Positions 9,583 to 20,052 of a DNA stretch of 64,000 nucleotides are shown here, piece after piece. Origin of the DNA: Limosilactobacillus urinaemulieris (lineage in GTDB: Bacteria; Bacillota; Bacilli; Lactobacillales; Lactobacillaceae); NCBI RefSeq assembly GCF_014838745.1, contig NZ_JABUXR010000009.1, positions 1 to 64,000 of the forward strand, given 5' to 3'. Positions within the stretch are counted from its first letter, which is position 1. Each line of letters begins with the position of its first letter. A model generated the notes under the pieces. That model ran no database searches. It was not told the DNA's origin and saw only the letters and a list, made by a program, of their open reading frames with translations. Made by a program: the position numbers and the translations under genes.

Positions 9583-10620
9583 TCACTTAATTTCAATCTT
9601 TTCAGCATTTTCAGGACGTTGACGCAGCTGACCAATTTGGTAACTTGCCTCGCCTGCTTCTTTTAACTTTTCTTGAACTCGTTCAACATTAGTAGGATCA
9701 ACTGCCAACACTAAGCCAATCCCCATGTTGAATGTTTGGAAACAATCTGCCAGTGGTAACTGACCAAGCTGTTGTAAGTAATCAAAGACTGGCAATGTCG
9801 GCCACGACTTGTGATCGATTGCCGCCTGCAATTGATCATTAATCATTCGGGGAACATTCTCGATCAATCCGCCACCGGTAATATGACTTACCCCTTTAAT
9901 CATTTTTTGATGAATTAAAGGAAGCACCTGACGGACATAAATCCGGGTTGGTTTTAAAATGGCCTCGCCAACCGTTTCACCATGAAGAGCTTCTGGTTTC
10001 TCGTCAAGTTGAACATCATGATCCTTAAAAAGGATCTGACGAACAAGGGAAAAGCCGTTCGAGTGGATCCCACTAGATGGTAATCCCAGAAGGACATCCC
10101 CCACTTGTGGTTGAGCCGTGGTTAGAAGTTCTTCTTTCTCTACGGCTCCAGTCACCGTTCCCGCTAAATCGTATTCATCTTCCGCGTACATATCCGGCAT
10201 TTCAGCCGTTTCACCACCAATTAACGCCGCACCGGCATCACGACATCCCGCAGCAACACCGCTGACAATCTCTGCCATTTTTTCAGGCTGGTTATGACCG
10301 GTAGCAATGTAGTCCAAGAAAAATAATGGTTCCGCCCCTTGAGCCAGGACGTCATTAGCACACATCGCAACCACGTCAATACCAATTGTGTCATGTTTCC
10401 CCATTTGTTGAGCAATCATGAGTTTGGTCCCAACGCCATCCGTCCCCGAAACAAGAACCGGATGTTTCATGTGTAACCCTCCCAAGTCAAACATCCCACC
10501 GAAACTGCCAATACCACTAATGACACCTGGGCGATCAGTTGATTTAACAGCCGCTTTAATCCGCTTAACTAATTCGTATCCGGCATTTACATTAACACCG
10601 GCTTCTTGATAGCGATTCAT
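9583..10620 (-). CDS. purM: phosphoribosylformylglycinamidine cyclo-ligase
   Basis: AIR synthetase, converting FGAM to AIR with ATP. 345 residues, normal length. Characteristic segments are GGFGGMF-like GIGSFGGMFDL, GTDGVGTKL, ALIGGETAEMPDMY and HITGGGLIENVPR. The ATG at 10620 overlaps the TGA of purF (10617-10619) by ATGA, implying translational coupling. Confidence 0.97.
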   Translation of the reverse strand: MNRYQEAGVNVNAGYELVKRIKAAVKSTDRPGVISGIGSFGGMFDLGGLHMKHPVLVSGTDGVGTKLMIAQQMGKHDTIGIDVVAMCANDVLAQGAEPLFFLDYIATGHNQPEKMAEIVSGVAAGCRDAGAALIGGETAEMPDMYAEDEYDLAGTVTGAVEKEELLTTAQPQVGDVLLGLPSSGIHSNGFSLVRQILFKDHDVQLDEKPEALHGETVGEAILKPTRIYVRQVLPLIHQKMIKGVSHITGGGLIENVPRMINDQLQAAIDHKSWPTLPVFDYLQQLGQLPLADCFQTFNMGIGLVLAVDPTNVERVQEKLKEAGEASYQIGQLRQRPENAEKIEIK

Positions 10621-12080
10621 GATCCCAGTTCCTTTCGTGCCCGTTTTTCTTGTTCATTTAGTGACTTCAAGTATCCTTCTTCATAATCGTAAAGCGGGGT
10701 TGGGTAATCGCCATTAAAGTAAGCTACCGTTAAGCCCCCATATGGTGCATCCCCCGCATCTGGAATATTGATTGCTTTAATCAAATTCTCAATACTCAGG
10801 AAGTGAAGGGAATCAGCACCGATCAATTCCTTCATTGTTGAAATCGAATAATGAGCTGCCATTAACTCTGATCGCGTTGAAATGTCAATCCCGTAAAAAC
10901 ACGGAAATTTAAATGGCGGCGAAGCAATCAGCATATGGACTTCTTTTGCTCCCGCATGGCGAAGCATTTTAATAATCTGTTTAGAAGTGGTTCCCCGAAC
11001 AAGCGAATCATCGACTACAATTACTCGTTTACCAGCAACAACCCCGCGAACGGCAGATAGTTTTAGATGAACGCCCTGTTCACGAAGGGCCTGCGTTGGC
11101 TGGATGAATGTCCGAGCAACATATTGGCTCTTAATTAAACCCATTTCGTACGGTAACCCGGACTCTTCCGCATAACCTGACGCTGCAGATAGCGATGAGT
11201 TAGGAACGCCGATAACCATATCTGCTTCAATCGGGTATTGCTTTGCCAGTAACCTTCCCATCTGTTTACGGGCGTTATGAACTGTTACGCCGTGGATAAT
11301 TGAATCAGGGCGAGCAAAGTAAATATATTCCATTGAGCAAATTGCCAATTGAGTATCCGTTGTGTAGTGATCTATATGGAGCCCATCGCGATCAATTACA
11401 ATCAGTTCTCCTGGTTGAACATCTCGAATAAATTTAGCGTTAACAATGTCTAAGGCACACGTTTCACTAGCCACTACGTAAGCACCATTTTCTAATTGAC
11501 CAATACATAAAGGACGGATTCCGTTTGGATCTAGTGCTGCAATTAACCTGTCTTTTTGTAGCAAGAGAAAGGCAAAGCCTCCATGGACAATGTTCAAGCT
11601 CTTTTTTAAAGCCGGAAGAAACCCTGCTTTAATATATTTTCGAATTAGATGAATCAGAATTTCAGTATCGGAATCTGATTGAAAAACTGCGCCATCATCC
11701 TCAAGTTGACGTCGTAATGTAACGGCATTAGTTAAATTCCCGTTATGGGCTAACGCAACGTCACCATCGTGGAAGTGGAATAAAAAGGGTTGGACATTGG
11801 CGATTGAATTATGACCACTCGTACCATAACGGACATGACCAATTGCTGCGTCACCAACTAGTCGTTTTAATTCATTCGGGTTAGCGAATACCTTGGCTAA
11901 AAGCCCCCGATCACGATGCTGGTAAAGTTCTTTTGAATCGGTCGAAACGATTCCGGCACCTTCCTGACCACGATGTTGAAGAGTATGGAGGCCATAGTAT
12001 GTTAACTGACTTGCATCTTGAGCGCCAAAGATACCAAAGACACCACATTCTTCATTTAATCCTTTGATTTCAGCTGGCAT
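10617..12080 (-). CDS. purF: amidophosphoribosyltransferase
   Basis: Committing step of purine synthesis: PRPP plus glutamine to phosphoribosylamine. The start at 12080 is chosen because it follows GGAGGAGG by a proper spacer and gives an 11-residue propeptide ([11 protein letters not shown]) before the N-terminal nucleophile Cys of CGVFGIFG, as in Bacillus PurF. The PRPP loop [16 protein letters not shown] is intact. Of the four Fe-S cysteines of B. subtilis PurF, those in CSMEY and PCFYGID are kept but the C-terminal CxxC is replaced by GGLTVAYF, so no cluster is expected. It overlaps the end of purL by 25 bp. Confidence 0.96.
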   Translation of the reverse strand: MPAEIKGLNEECGVFGIFGAQDASQLTYYGLHTLQHRGQEGAGIVSTDSKELYQHRDRGLLAKVFANPNELKRLVGDAAIGHVRYGTSGHNSIANVQPFLFHFHDGDVALAHNGNLTNAVTLRRQLEDDGAVFQSDSDTEILIHLIRKYIKAGFLPALKKSLNIVHGGFAFLLLQKDRLIAALDPNGIRPLCIGQLENGAYVVASETCALDIVNAKFIRDVQPGELIVIDRDGLHIDHYTTDTQLAICSMEYIYFARPDSIIHGVTVHNARKQMGRLLAKQYPIEADMVIGVPNSSLSAASGYAEESGLPYEMGLIKSQYVARTFIQPTQALREQGVHLKLSAVRGVVAGKRVIVVDDSLVRGTTSKQIIKMLRHAGAKEVHMLIASPPFKFPCFYGIDISTRSELMAAHYSISTMKELIGADSLHFLSIENLIKAINIPDAGDAPYGGLTVAYFNGDYPTPLYDYEEGYLKSLNEQEKRARKELGS

Positions 12081-14284
12081 GGGATCGCCTCCTCCCACAA
12101 TTTTTGTAGTTCAGCAACGTTTTGATTGATCTCAGCATCTTGTAAGTGCGCTTCAAGCCAATGGGTATTAGTGATTTCCCCAACTAGCAGTGCATCCGCG
12201 CCCATCATTTTTTCAAAAGCAGCCGTCTTGGCAGTAGGGACTGTTACAACAAACCGTCCCGGAGTTTCGCTAAATAGTTGAGCAGCTGTCAGGTGACGAA
12301 TATCAATATTCATCCCCAAATCAGTCTTAAATAACGTTTCCGCAAGGCCAACTCCAAGACCACCTTCGCTTAGATCATGAGCACTTGCAACATTTCCCTG
12401 CTGCATTGCGGTAAGAAGACGCATCATGTAGTCATGAACGTGTTCCATATCAAATGAGTTAAGGACACCATTAATATCACCGGTAAGCATCTTTTGAATT
12501 TCTGTACCCGCAAAGTCATTCCCGGTTTTGCCAACAAGGTATACCTTGTCGCCAGCATGCTGAACAAATGATGGAATAACATGTTGAATATCCTTAATTA
12601 GCCCAACCATCCCAACCATTGGTGTTGGGTGAATGGCTTTTCCATTATTCTCGTTATATAGCGAAACGTTCCCTGAAATAACCGGCGTATCAAATACCCG
12701 GCAAGCATCAGCCATTCCCTTAACAGATTGGTGGAGCTCCCAGAAAATTTCAGGATCATTTGGGTCACCATAGTTCAAACAGTCGGTAATTCCTAATGGC
12801 TCGGCACCGCTAGCCACAATGTTAGCTGCCGCCTCAACAAGGGCGATTTGACCCCCAATTTCTGGGCTCAAGTAGACGAAGCGGCCGTTCCCATCGGTTG
12901 TCATCGAAAGGCCTTTATGGGTTCCGCGAACACGTAAAACACCGGCATCGCTTCCGGGACCAACCACCGTGCTTGTCCGTACCTGCGAGTCATATTGTTG
13001 ATAAAAAATACTCTTATCCGCGATTGTTGATTGCTGAAGAAGACTCCGTAATGTCTGTTCAGCATCATCAATAGTTGGTACCCAGGCGGTTTGCTTTTCT
13101 GCTGCTGAAATCCGTGCTGGTTTCTTTTCTTCACTAGCTTCTTCCAATACATCATCAGTCAAACTAGAAACAGGAATATTGCAGACTTCTTGCCCATCAT
13201 GGTAGAGAACGTAATCGTGGCCGGCAGTAATCCGACCAATCGTCACTGCTTCTAAGTCATAAAAGTCAAAGATCTTTTTAACGTCTTCTTCATGGCCTTT
13301 ATTTACACAGAGGAGCATCCGTTCTTGAGATTCACTTAACATAATTTCGTAAGCTGACATATTTGGTTCACGTTGAGGAACGAGGTCAAGGTTTAACTCC
13401 ATGCCGCTTTGTCCTTCAGATGCCATTTCGGCACTTGAAGAAACAATTCCAGCTGCTCCCATATCCTGAATACCAACTAGCCAGTCAGGGTGCTTAGTGA
13501 TTACTTCCAGACAAGCTTCTAAAAGGAGTTTTTCCATGAAAGGATCACCAACTTGAACCGCAGACCGCTGGGTAGCATTCTCATCACTAAAATCAGCAGA
13601 TGCAAAGGTTGCCCCATGAATTCCATCACGACCGGTTTGGGCGCCGACATACATTACCGCATTACCAATTCCAGCCGCCTTCCCTTTCTGAAGATCCTTC
13701 TGGTCCATCAAACCCACACTCATCGCATTACATAAAAGATTTCCTTGGTAGCACGGGTCAAAAGTCGTTTCACCGGCAATTGTTGGGATTCCCATACAGT
13801 TACCGTAATCACCAATTCCCCGTACTGTTCCATCAACCTTCATTCGCATTTTGGGATCAGTTAGTTCACCAAAATGGAGAGAATCAAGTGAGGCAACTGG
13901 TCGAGCACCCATACTGAAAATGTCACGAAGAATTCCCCCAACCCCGGTAGCAGCACCTTGGTATGGCTCTACCGTAGTTGGGTGGTTATGACTCTCCGCC
14001 TTAAAAACTACCGCTTGACCGTCATCAATATCAATAACTCCTGCACCTTCACCAGGGCCTTGTAAAACACGGGAATTTTTATTCGGAAAAAGTCTTAAAA
14101 CAGGTTTTGATTTTTTATAAGAGCAGTGTTCACTCCACATTGCGGAAAATAATCCGGTTTCGGTATAGTTTGGCAATCTGCCAAGAAGCTTTTCGCTAAT
14201 GTAGTTATATTCATCTTCGCTCAGACTCCAGTCAAGGTATGGCTTTTGTTTTTTAATTTCTTCAGGGGTCATTGCCTGTTCCAT
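12056..14284 (-). CDS. purL: phosphoribosylformylglycinamidine synthase subunit PurL (small form)
   Basis: ATP-dependent FGAM synthase catalytic subunit; 742 residues identifies the small PurL that needs PurQ (glutaminase) and PurS. Motifs include [11 protein letters not shown] with the catalytic His, [21 protein letters not shown], and a second AIRS-like half with [10 protein letters not shown]-like segments. ATG at 14284 has GGAGGAATAGACA upstream; it lies 3 bp after purQ. Confidence 0.97.
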   Translation of the reverse strand: MEQAMTPEEIKKQKPYLDWSLSEDEYNYISEKLLGRLPNYTETGLFSAMWSEHCSYKKSKPVLRLFPNKNSRVLQGPGEGAGVIDIDDGQAVVFKAESHNHPTTVEPYQGAATGVGGILRDIFSMGARPVASLDSLHFGELTDPKMRMKVDGTVRGIGDYGNCMGIPTIAGETTFDPCYQGNLLCNAMSVGLMDQKDLQKGKAAGIGNAVMYVGAQTGRDGIHGATFASADFSDENATQRSAVQVGDPFMEKLLLEACLEVITKHPDWLVGIQDMGAAGIVSSSAEMASEGQSGMELNLDLVPQREPNMSAYEIMLSESQERMLLCVNKGHEEDVKKIFDFYDLEAVTIGRITAGHDYVLYHDGQEVCNIPVSSLTDDVLEEASEEKKPARISAAEKQTAWVPTIDDAEQTLRSLLQQSTIADKSIFYQQYDSQVRTSTVVGPGSDAGVLRVRGTHKGLSMTTDGNGRFVYLSPEIGGQIALVEAAANIVASGAEPLGITDCLNYGDPNDPEIFWELHQSVKGMADACRVFDTPVISGNVSLYNENNGKAIHPTPMVGMVGLIKDIQHVIPSFVQHAGDKVYLVGKTGNDFAGTEIQKMLTGDINGVLNSFDMEHVHDYMMRLLTAMQQGNVASAHDLSEGGLGVGLAETLFKTDLGMNIDIRHLTAAQLFSETPGRFVVTVPTAKTAAFEKMMGADALLVGEITNTHWLEAHLQDAEINQNVAELQKLWEEAIPCQLKSKD

Positions 14285-14287
14285 TGT

Positions 14288-14968
14288 CTATTCCTCCACC
14301 TTTACGTTTCCATTTGCCAGTAATGATTTGAATAACCGCAGTCCGTCAGTATTACCAAGAAGCGCTTCAACAGCTCGCTCTGGGTGAGGCATCATTCCCA
14401 AAACATTCCCCCGTTTATTAGTAATTCCAGCGATGTTCCGTAGACTGCCGTTCGGGTTTTCTTCAGCATAGCGAAAAACAACCTGGTGATTCTTTTCAAG
14501 GCGGTCAAGCGTCTCTTCATCTGCGAAGTAGCTTCCGTCAGCATGAGCAATCGGTAAAGCAATTCGTTCGTGCTTTTCATATTGCCGAGTAAAGTTCGTT
14601 TCGTTATTAACCACTTCCAAGGGAACGGTTTTGCAGACGAATTTTTGACTGTCATTTCGTTTTAGTGCCCCAGGAAGAAGGCCAACTTCTGTTAAAATCT
14701 GAAAGCCATTGCAGGTTCCAAAGACTAGTTTCCCTTCTTCTGCCATCTTGATAACTGCCGGCATAATATTAGTAAAGCGAGCAATTGCCCCCGCTCTTAA
14801 GTAATCACCATAGGAGAAGCCTCCTGGTAACATCACCGCATCAAAACCCGCTAAACTCTTTTCTCGATGTGAAACATATTCCACATCAGCATGACAAACA
14901 GAGTGGAGTGCTTCATAGAGGTCAATATCACAGTTAGAACCAGGAAAAACAATCACCGCGATCTTCAT
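14288..14968 (-). CDS. purQ: phosphoribosylformylglycinamidine synthase subunit PurQ
   Basis: Class I glutamine amidotransferase supplying ammonia to PurL. 226 residues. N-terminal [12 protein letters not shown], oxyanion/nucleophile segment [10 protein letters not shown] with the catalytic Cys, and C-terminal GMMPHPERA with the catalytic His-x-Glu are all present. Starts directly after purS, with a 0-bp gap. Confidence 0.97.
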   Translation of the reverse strand: MKIAVIVFPGSNCDIDLYEALHSVCHADVEYVSHREKSLAGFDAVMLPGGFSYGDYLRAGAIARFTNIMPAVIKMAEEGKLVFGTCNGFQILTEVGLLPGALKRNDSQKFVCKTVPLEVVNNETNFTRQYEKHERIALPIAHADGSYFADEETLDRLEKNHQVVFRYAEENPNGSLRNIAGITNKRGNVLGMMPHPERAVEALLGNTDGLRLFKSLLANGNVKVEE

Positions 14969-15217
14969 TTAATCTTCCTCCATCACTTGGTACTTATAGG
15001 TTTCCATATTGAAGTTAACTAGAAGTTGATCCGCAATCTCCTCAATTGTTTTTTCAACTACTTTCCCAGTTCCCTCAACAGTTACATCGAAGAATTTACC
15101 AACCTGAACATCCTTCACTTCATCATGGCCCAAAGTATGAATTGCATCTTTAATAGTCTCCCCTTGAGGATCGAAAACCGATTGCTTATAGGTAACGAAA
15201 ATTCGTACTTTTGTCAT
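14969..15217 (-). CDS. purS: phosphoribosylformylglycinamidine synthase subunit PurS
   Basis: 82-residue bridging subunit that joins PurL and PurQ in the FGAM synthase complex. Typical features are MTKVRIFVTYKQSVFDPQG, the GKFFDV segment and a short ferredoxin-like fold. It abuts purC upstream and purQ downstream without gaps. Confidence 0.95.
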   Translation of the reverse strand: MTKVRIFVTYKQSVFDPQGETIKDAIHTLGHDEVKDVQVGKFFDVTVEGTGKVVEKTIEEIADQLLVNFNMETYKYQVMEED

Positions 15218-15937
15218 TTACTTATCCTCCGCAATAACATCTGTCAACCGCGCTAATACTTGGTCATAGGTTTGGGTTAAATCAGCTAACTTCCGCCGAT
15301 AAACATCCTTATCCATGTGCTGATCAGTCTTAATATCCCACAACCGGCAATTATCAGGTGAGAATTCATCTGCCAGGATAATCTCGCCATTACTTAATCG
15401 ACCGAACTCTAACTTAAAGTCAACTAGTTGCATTCCTGCTTTTTCAAAAAGCGGTGTCAACAGACCGTTAACTTCTCGACAAATGCTCCACATTTTTTCG
15501 AGTTCGGCATGGGTAGCAATTTCCAACGCAATCGTTGCCGATTCGTTAATAAATGGGTCATCTAATTCATCATTCTTATAAAAAGTTTCCTCAACCGGTT
15601 CTGGAAGCTTCTTTCCTTCATCTAGGCCATACCGACTAGCAAAGTGTCCCGCAACCACATTTCGGGTAACAAATTCTAGGGGAAACATCGAACATTTCTT
15701 AACCAAGTCCTCATTAGCTGACAATTTTTTGATAAAGTGAGTCTCAATCCCATGCTTGATCAAATATTGAAAAACCAAGCTAGAAATGGCATTAGCAGCC
15801 TCACCTTTCCCAGCAAAGTGCTCTTTCTTTTTCCCGTTCAGCGCAGTCGCTTGGTCCATATATACAACCCGCAATACTTCCGGATCGTCTGTTTGCCACA
15901 TTTGTTTTGCTTTTCCGGTATAAAGTAACTTTTCCAT
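15218..15937 (-). CDS. purC: SAICAR synthetase
   Basis: Phosphoribosylaminoimidazole-succinocarboxamide synthase. 239 residues. Starts with YTGKAKQMWQTDDPEVL, carries EFVTRNVVAGHFASRYG and LEFGRLSNGEIILADEFSPD. First gene of the operon purCSQLFMNHD; ATG at 15937 with AAGGAG upstream. The control region contains two PurBox pairs. Confidence 0.97.
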   Translation of the reverse strand: MEKLLYTGKAKQMWQTDDPEVLRVVYMDQATALNGKKKEHFAGKGEAANAISSLVFQYLIKHGIETHFIKKLSANEDLVKKCSMFPLEFVTRNVVAGHFASRYGLDEGKKLPEPVEETFYKNDELDDPFINESATIALEIATHAELEKMWSICREVNGLLTPLFEKAGMQLVDFKLEFGRLSNGEIILADEFSPDNCRLWDIKTDQHMDKDVYRRKLADLTQTYDQVLARLTDVIAEDK

Positions 15938-15966
15938 TTCTAACCAAGGCTCCTTTTTTGTAAAAG

Positions 15967-16002
15967 ACGAACTTTAAAAAGACTATTTAAGATTTTATTC
16001 GT
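15967..16002. promoter_or_regulatory. PurBox pair 2 of purC (downstream of promoter)
   Basis: ACGAAC (15967-15972) and ATTCGT (15997-16002) form an inverted pair. The CGAA and TTCG cores are separated by 26 nt, equal to the core spacing of the Bacillus PurR boxes. It lies between the -10 and the purC start codon, so PurR bound here could act as a roadblock. Confidence 0.7.
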
Positions 16003-16016
16003 TAAAATCTGTCATT

Positions 16017-16046
16017 AATATACTCTCGGCGATAGTAAATTGTCAA
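16017..16046 (-). promoter_or_regulatory. purC operon promoter
   Basis: TTGACA (16041-16046) and TATATT (16017-16022) on the minus strand, 18-bp spacing. Confidence 0.75.
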
Positions 16047-16055
16047 TACAATTTA

Positions 16056-16090
16056 CTAACTTTATATCTATTTTTCTTAATATAGTTCGT
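16056..16090. promoter_or_regulatory. PurBox pair 1 of purC (upstream)
   Basis: On the minus strand AAACACGAACTATAT is a very good PurBox (CGAA core 16086-16089). Exactly 26 nt further is TTAG (16056-16059), a one-mismatch TTCG core. It lies 10 bp upstream of the -35, as for purE. Confidence 0.65.
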
Positions 16091-16235
16091 GTTTAACACT
16101 GCTTTTTTATAAAATTAACCTAATTCACCTCGCCGTCCATCGTTAATCATCCCCAAATAAATATTTTAAATTTCTCAAGATAATTATTGACTTTTTGAAA
16201 ATTAAGATTAAACTAATAAACGATTAAATTATGAT
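16091..16235. other. purC-metA divergent spacer
   Basis: AT-rich. A TTGACT at 16187-16192 on the plus strand may be the -35 of the met operon but I do not see a convincing -10 at normal spacing. No ORF. Confidence 0.4.
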
Positions 16236-16520
16236 TAGGCTTTGAAGAGAAGAGTAGTACCGCGTCGTTTCTACAGAGAGTCCTTACTTGGTGAAAAAGG
16301 ATATTCGGCAATAGTATGAAGATGAGCTCTGAGTCATCTAACTTGGTCGTTCCCGGCTAGGTTAGACGGATAGCAACCGTTACATTGCGGAGTATTCACG
16401 TCTTATAATGAGTACTTAACGAGGTTGTTATTGCAAGATAACAATAAACTCAGGGTGGTACCGCGAAAGCTTTCGTCCCATAGTTCTATTTGAACAACTG
16501 GGATGAAAGCTTTTTTTATT
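16236..16520 (+). promoter_or_regulatory. T-box leader of the metA-metY-hom operon
   Basis: Plus-strand leader with AGGGTGGTACCGCG at 16452-16465 and a terminator hairpin whose arms are AAAGCTTTC..TCCCA and TGGGATGAAAGCTTT, followed by a T run. Met ATG triplets in the expected stem I 3' side lie at 16316-16318 and 16322-16324, fitting the operon's methionine role; I cannot tell which is the specifier. Confidence 0.92.
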
Positions 16521-16568
16521 AAAATCTAATCTCCCCTAATCACATCACCTAAGAAAGGAGAATCAGTA

Positions 16569-17441
16569 ATGACAGCAAATGAAAAAAATGGTTTCTTGCT
16601 CAGCAGCGGTCACTGGCAAAATCATTACCTCAACAATCCAGTATCAATCGTGGTGGTTAACCTAATGCCAACCAAGGAGACAACCGAACGTCAATTTCTT
16701 GAAAGTTTCAATAGGTTAACTCAAGATGTTGAACTTACCTTTCTTTATCCAGCAACTCACCATTTTAAAAGTGTTTCTTTCTCAACGATCACTAAGGCTT
16801 ACGTTAGCTTAGCAGAAATTGAGAATTACTCGTTCGACGGCTTAATCATTACTGGTGCTCCCGTTGAACAGCTCGCTTTTCAGCAAGTTGATTATTGGGA
16901 AGAATTTCGCACAATCTGTGACTGGGCAGAACGCCATACCAAGCAAAGTTTGCTAGAATGCTGGGCTGCTCTTGGTGGTCTCTATAATGACTATCAAATT
17001 AATAAGCACCAGTTACCACGGAAAATTTTCGGGATCTATCAAGCAACAGAAATCAACAGGTGTAATCAATTAGCGGAGCACCTTACTAACCAGCAATTAG
17101 TCATTCCCCAATCACGCCACTCCAATCCCAACATTGATCCGAAGAGTCTTCCTGATGATCTTCAAATTGTTGCCGAAAATAATGAGATTGGTCCTTTAAT
17201 CTATCACTCTCCCGGCAAACACCGTACTTACATTACAGGCCATCCGGAATATGAAGCAGATACGCTGGCACAGGAATATTACCGTGATCTAAAAAAGCGG
17301 TTGCCTATTCAGGAACCGCATAATTACTTCACTAACCGAAACACCGGTGAAATTAAATATTCATGGCAAAAATCAAGTACACAAATCTATCAAAATTGGT
17401 TAGACACATTTACACAACAGAAAGTAGGTACATTAGTATGA
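16569..17441 (+). CDS. metA: homoserine O-acetyltransferase (MetA family)
   Basis: Acylates homoserine for methionine synthesis. 290 residues with the MetA class-I-amidotransferase-like fold. Catalytic Cys131 is in [12 protein letters not shown], His225 and Glu227 in ITGHPEY. The position that sets acyl-CoA choice is Glu100 in TGAPVE; acetyl-CoA-using MetA enzymes have Glu here and succinyl-CoA users have Gly. With MetY next door, acetyl transfer is the better call than the usual succinyltransferase label. ATG at 16569 follows AAAGGAGAATC. The N-terminus is about ten residues shorter than in enteric MetA. Confidence 0.92.
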   Translation: MTANEKNGFLLSSGHWQNHYLNNPVSIVVVNLMPTKETTERQFLESFNRLTQDVELTFLYPATHHFKSVSFSTITKAYVSLAEIENYSFDGLIITGAPVEQLAFQQVDYWEEFRTICDWAERHTKQSLLECWAALGGLYNDYQINKHQLPRKIFGIYQATEINRCNQLAEHLTNQQLVIPQSRHSNPNIDPKSLPDDLQIVAENNEIGPLIYHSPGKHRTYITGHPEYEADTLAQEYYRDLKKRLPIQEPHNYFTNRNTGEIKYSWQKSSTQIYQNWLDTFTQQKVGTLV

Positions 17442-18727
17442 GTAATCAAGAACAATCACCAAAATACCATTTCGAAACCCTCCAAGTTCATGCTGGTCAA
17501 ACCGTAGACGAGACCGGTGCTCGCGCGGTGCCAATTTACCAAACAACTTCTTACGTCTTCAAAGACGCTAAACAAGCCGCTGACCGATTCTCCTTAAAGG
17601 AACCCGGAAATATTTATACCCGGTTAACAAACCCGACCACTGATGTTGTTGACCGTCGAGTAGCTGCATTAGAGAACGGGACAGCTGGAATCACTTTGGC
17701 AACTGGTTCAGCAGCAATCACTGCCGCCATCCTAAACATTGCCCAACAAGGCGATGAAATTGTTTCCGCAAGTACGATTTACGGTGGAACTTATAACCTC
17801 TTTGCCGTTACCCTTCCTAAATTAGGAATTAAAACTCGCTTTGTCGATCCTGACGATCCAGCAAACTTTGAAAAACAGATTAATGAGCATACTAAAGCCC
17901 TGTATGTCGAAAGTATTGGGAATCCCGGAATTAACCTAGTTGACTTTAAGGCGATCGCTAAAATCGCCCATCAGCACGGAATTCTCTTCATCGTTGACAA
18001 TACTTTTGGAACTCCCTACCTCGTTAAGCCGCTTGACCTTGGTGCAGACATTGTTGTTCATTCCGCAACTAAATTTATCGGTGGTCACGGGACAACGATG
18101 GGTGGTGTCATTGTAGAAAACGGGAAGTTTGATTACCGAGCAAGCGGTCGTTATCCCGGCTTTACCACGCCGAATGCGCAATATGATGGTCTTATTTTTG
18201 CCGACCTCGCTCCAGCGGCATTTACAACTAAGGTTCGTGCCGAAACAGCACGGGATCTTGGGGCAACAATCAGCCCATTCAACTCCTTCCTTCTCCTTCA
18301 AGGGCTCGAATCACTCTCACTCCGGGTTGAACGCCACGTTGCCAATACCCGGAAGATTGTCAACTTCCTAAACAATCATCCAAAAGTTGCTTGGATCAAC
18401 TACCCAGAATTAGCAGATAGTCCATATAAGCCATTAGCAAATGAATACTTTCCTCATGGTGTCGGCTCAATTTTCACCCTTGGTCTCAAAGGCGGCGAGG
18501 AAGCCGGCAAGGAACTTATCAGCAACCTCAAGCTCTTCTCACTATTAGCAAACGTTGCCGATGCCAAGTCACTGATTATTCATCCGGCCTCAACAACTCA
18601 TGCTCAATTAAGCCCTGAAGAATTAAAGGCCGCTGGCGTGACTCCCGATCTCATTCGGGTTTCCGTGGGAATTGAAAACGCGGATGATCTGATTGTGGAT
18701 CTCGACCAAGCACTAGCAAAGATTTAA
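17438..18727 (+). CDS. metY: O-acetylhomoserine sulfhydrylase
   Basis: PLP enzyme of the Cys/Met metabolism family making homocysteine from O-acetylhomoserine and sulfide. 429 residues. The PLP lysine is in [12 protein letters not shown], with GSAAI and [10 protein letters not shown] in the cofactor-binding region; the inserted region around residues 230-260 ([19 protein letters not shown]) is typical of MetY rather than MetB/MetC. Start ATG at 17438 overlaps the metA TGA (ATGA) and has GTAGGT upstream. An in-frame upstream start at 17363 would lie wholly inside metA and is rejected. Confidence 0.93.
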   Translation: MSNQEQSPKYHFETLQVHAGQTVDETGARAVPIYQTTSYVFKDAKQAADRFSLKEPGNIYTRLTNPTTDVVDRRVAALENGTAGITLATGSAAITAAILNIAQQGDEIVSASTIYGGTYNLFAVTLPKLGIKTRFVDPDDPANFEKQINEHTKALYVESIGNPGINLVDFKAIAKIAHQHGILFIVDNTFGTPYLVKPLDLGADIVVHSATKFIGGHGTTMGGVIVENGKFDYRASGRYPGFTTPNAQYDGLIFADLAPAAFTTKVRAETARDLGATISPFNSFLLLQGLESLSLRVERHVANTRKIVNFLNNHPKVAWINYPELADSPYKPLANEYFPHGVGSIFTLGLKGGEEAGKELISNLKLFSLLANVADAKSLIIHPASTTHAQLSPEELKAAGVTPDLIRVSVGIENADDLIVDLDQALAKI

Positions 18728-18748
18728 CCAAGTAAAGGAGGTTCTGTT

Positions 18749-19990
18749 ATGCAGACGATTACGATTGGCCTTCTCGGTCTAGGAACCGTTGGCGGAGGAG
18801 TTGTGAAGCTATTACAAGAACACGCTGCTAAAATCGAGCAAACCACGAACGTTCACTTCATCCTTAAGCGAGTAGCGGTTGCCCACCTAGATAAGCCGCG
18901 AAATGTATCGCTTCCTGATAAAACAATCCTCACCGATCAAATTGATGAAGTCCTTAACGATCCGGAAATTCAAATAATCGTTGAAACAATGGGGACTGTT
19001 AATCGTGCTCGTCAGGCAATCACCCAGGCAATTTACAACCATAAATCCGTAATCACCGCTAACAAGGATCTTCTCGCAATCGATGGCCCACGCCTTGCCC
19101 AGCTTGCCAAAAGTCGTCACGTTGATTTTCTCTATGAAGCAAGCGTTGCCGGTGGGATCCCAATTCTTCGGGTACTCAGCAGCAGTCTTGTAACGGATCA
19201 AATTAGCCAGGTCACCGGAATCATTAATGGGACTGCTAATTATATTCTATCGGCAATGACCAGTGAAAACGTTAGTTACGATAAAGCATTAATGAATGCC
19301 CAGAAAAAAGGCTATGCGGAAGCAAACCCCACTAATGACGTTAAGGGGATCGATACTGCTAATAAACTTAGCATTCTTAGTCAGTTTGCATTTGGTAAAG
19401 CACTGGATCCCAATAAGCTTGGTATCCATGGCATTGAGAACCTTACCGCGGCTCAATTAGCTAGTGCGAATCATTTTGGCTACACAATTAAGCTTCTCGC
19501 AATCGCCAAGCGACTAAACAACAAGCTTTATACCTTCGTTGGTCCAACATTAATTGAGCACAATGACCAGCTCGCTCAAGTCAATGGCGTGCAAAATGCC
19601 GTTGCGGTTAAAAGTAACGCCCTCGGTTCAAGCGTTTATACGGGGCCTGGTGCCGGTGCCAAGCCTACCGCTAATAGTATTTTAAGTGACCTTGCCGCAG
19701 CAGCAACTGATATTTTAGACTATGATTGCGGAAGCGAATTTAATAATTATCACAACGAATTAACGCCCTGTAGTTTAACTACGATTCCCCAATCATTCCT
19801 AATTACCACTTACGGGACATCAGTTAAGCCGACTAATGCAATTAACTGGCAAGGTGAAACCAATGGCAATAACTACTGGAGTGGCCTTACCCCAGTTATT
19901 TCCCGTCAAGAATTAGAATCATTTCTCAAAAGTTTCCCCAGGAGTTCAGCTGTTAGCTACTTGCCTGTTTATAACACCGCTAAATTGTAA
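18749..19990 (+). CDS. hom: homoserine dehydrogenase
   Basis: NAD(P)H-dependent reduction of aspartate semialdehyde to homoserine. 413 residues. The dinucleotide-binding motif GLLGLGTVGGGVV is at residues 7-19; the catalytic region contains GIINGTANYILSAM and KKGYAEANPTNDVKGIDTANKL. Ends without a long ACT domain, within the range of short forms. GGAGG upstream of ATG 18749. Last gene of the T-box operon, so homoserine is made and acetylated under one methionine signal. Confidence 0.95.
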   Translation: MQTITIGLLGLGTVGGGVVKLLQEHAAKIEQTTNVHFILKRVAVAHLDKPRNVSLPDKTILTDQIDEVLNDPEIQIIVETMGTVNRARQAITQAIYNHKSVITANKDLLAIDGPRLAQLAKSRHVDFLYEASVAGGIPILRVLSSSLVTDQISQVTGIINGTANYILSAMTSENVSYDKALMNAQKKGYAEANPTNDVKGIDTANKLSILSQFAFGKALDPNKLGIHGIENLTAAQLASANHFGYTIKLLAIAKRLNNKLYTFVGPTLIEHNDQLAQVNGVQNAVAVKSNALGSSVYTGPGAGAKPTANSILSDLAAAATDILDYDCGSEFNNYHNELTPCSLTTIPQSFLITTYGTSVKPTNAINWQGETNGNNYWSGLTPVISRQELESFLKSFPRSSAVSYLPVYNTAKL

Positions 19991-20002
19991 ATCTTTGGAT
20001 AT

Positions 20003-20050
20003 GAAAAAGCCCTCTTCAAGTATTTTTGCTCATGCTTAAAGGGGGCTTCT
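20003..20050. terminator. bidirectional terminator hom/esterase
   Basis: Hairpin AAAAAGCCCTCTTCAAG / CTTAAAGGGGGCTT between convergent genes, with T-rich sequence on both sides. Confidence 0.7.
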
Positions 20051-20052
20051 TA

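Noticed and set aside
8995-14968. Many plus-strand ORFs of 60-105 codons across the pur operon
   Set aside because: All lie opposite conserved pur genes with no start signals; shadows.
17363-17437. Longer start for metY
   Set aside because: It would overlap metA by 79 bp; ATG 17438 overlaps the metA stop as ATGA and gives the normal N-terminus.
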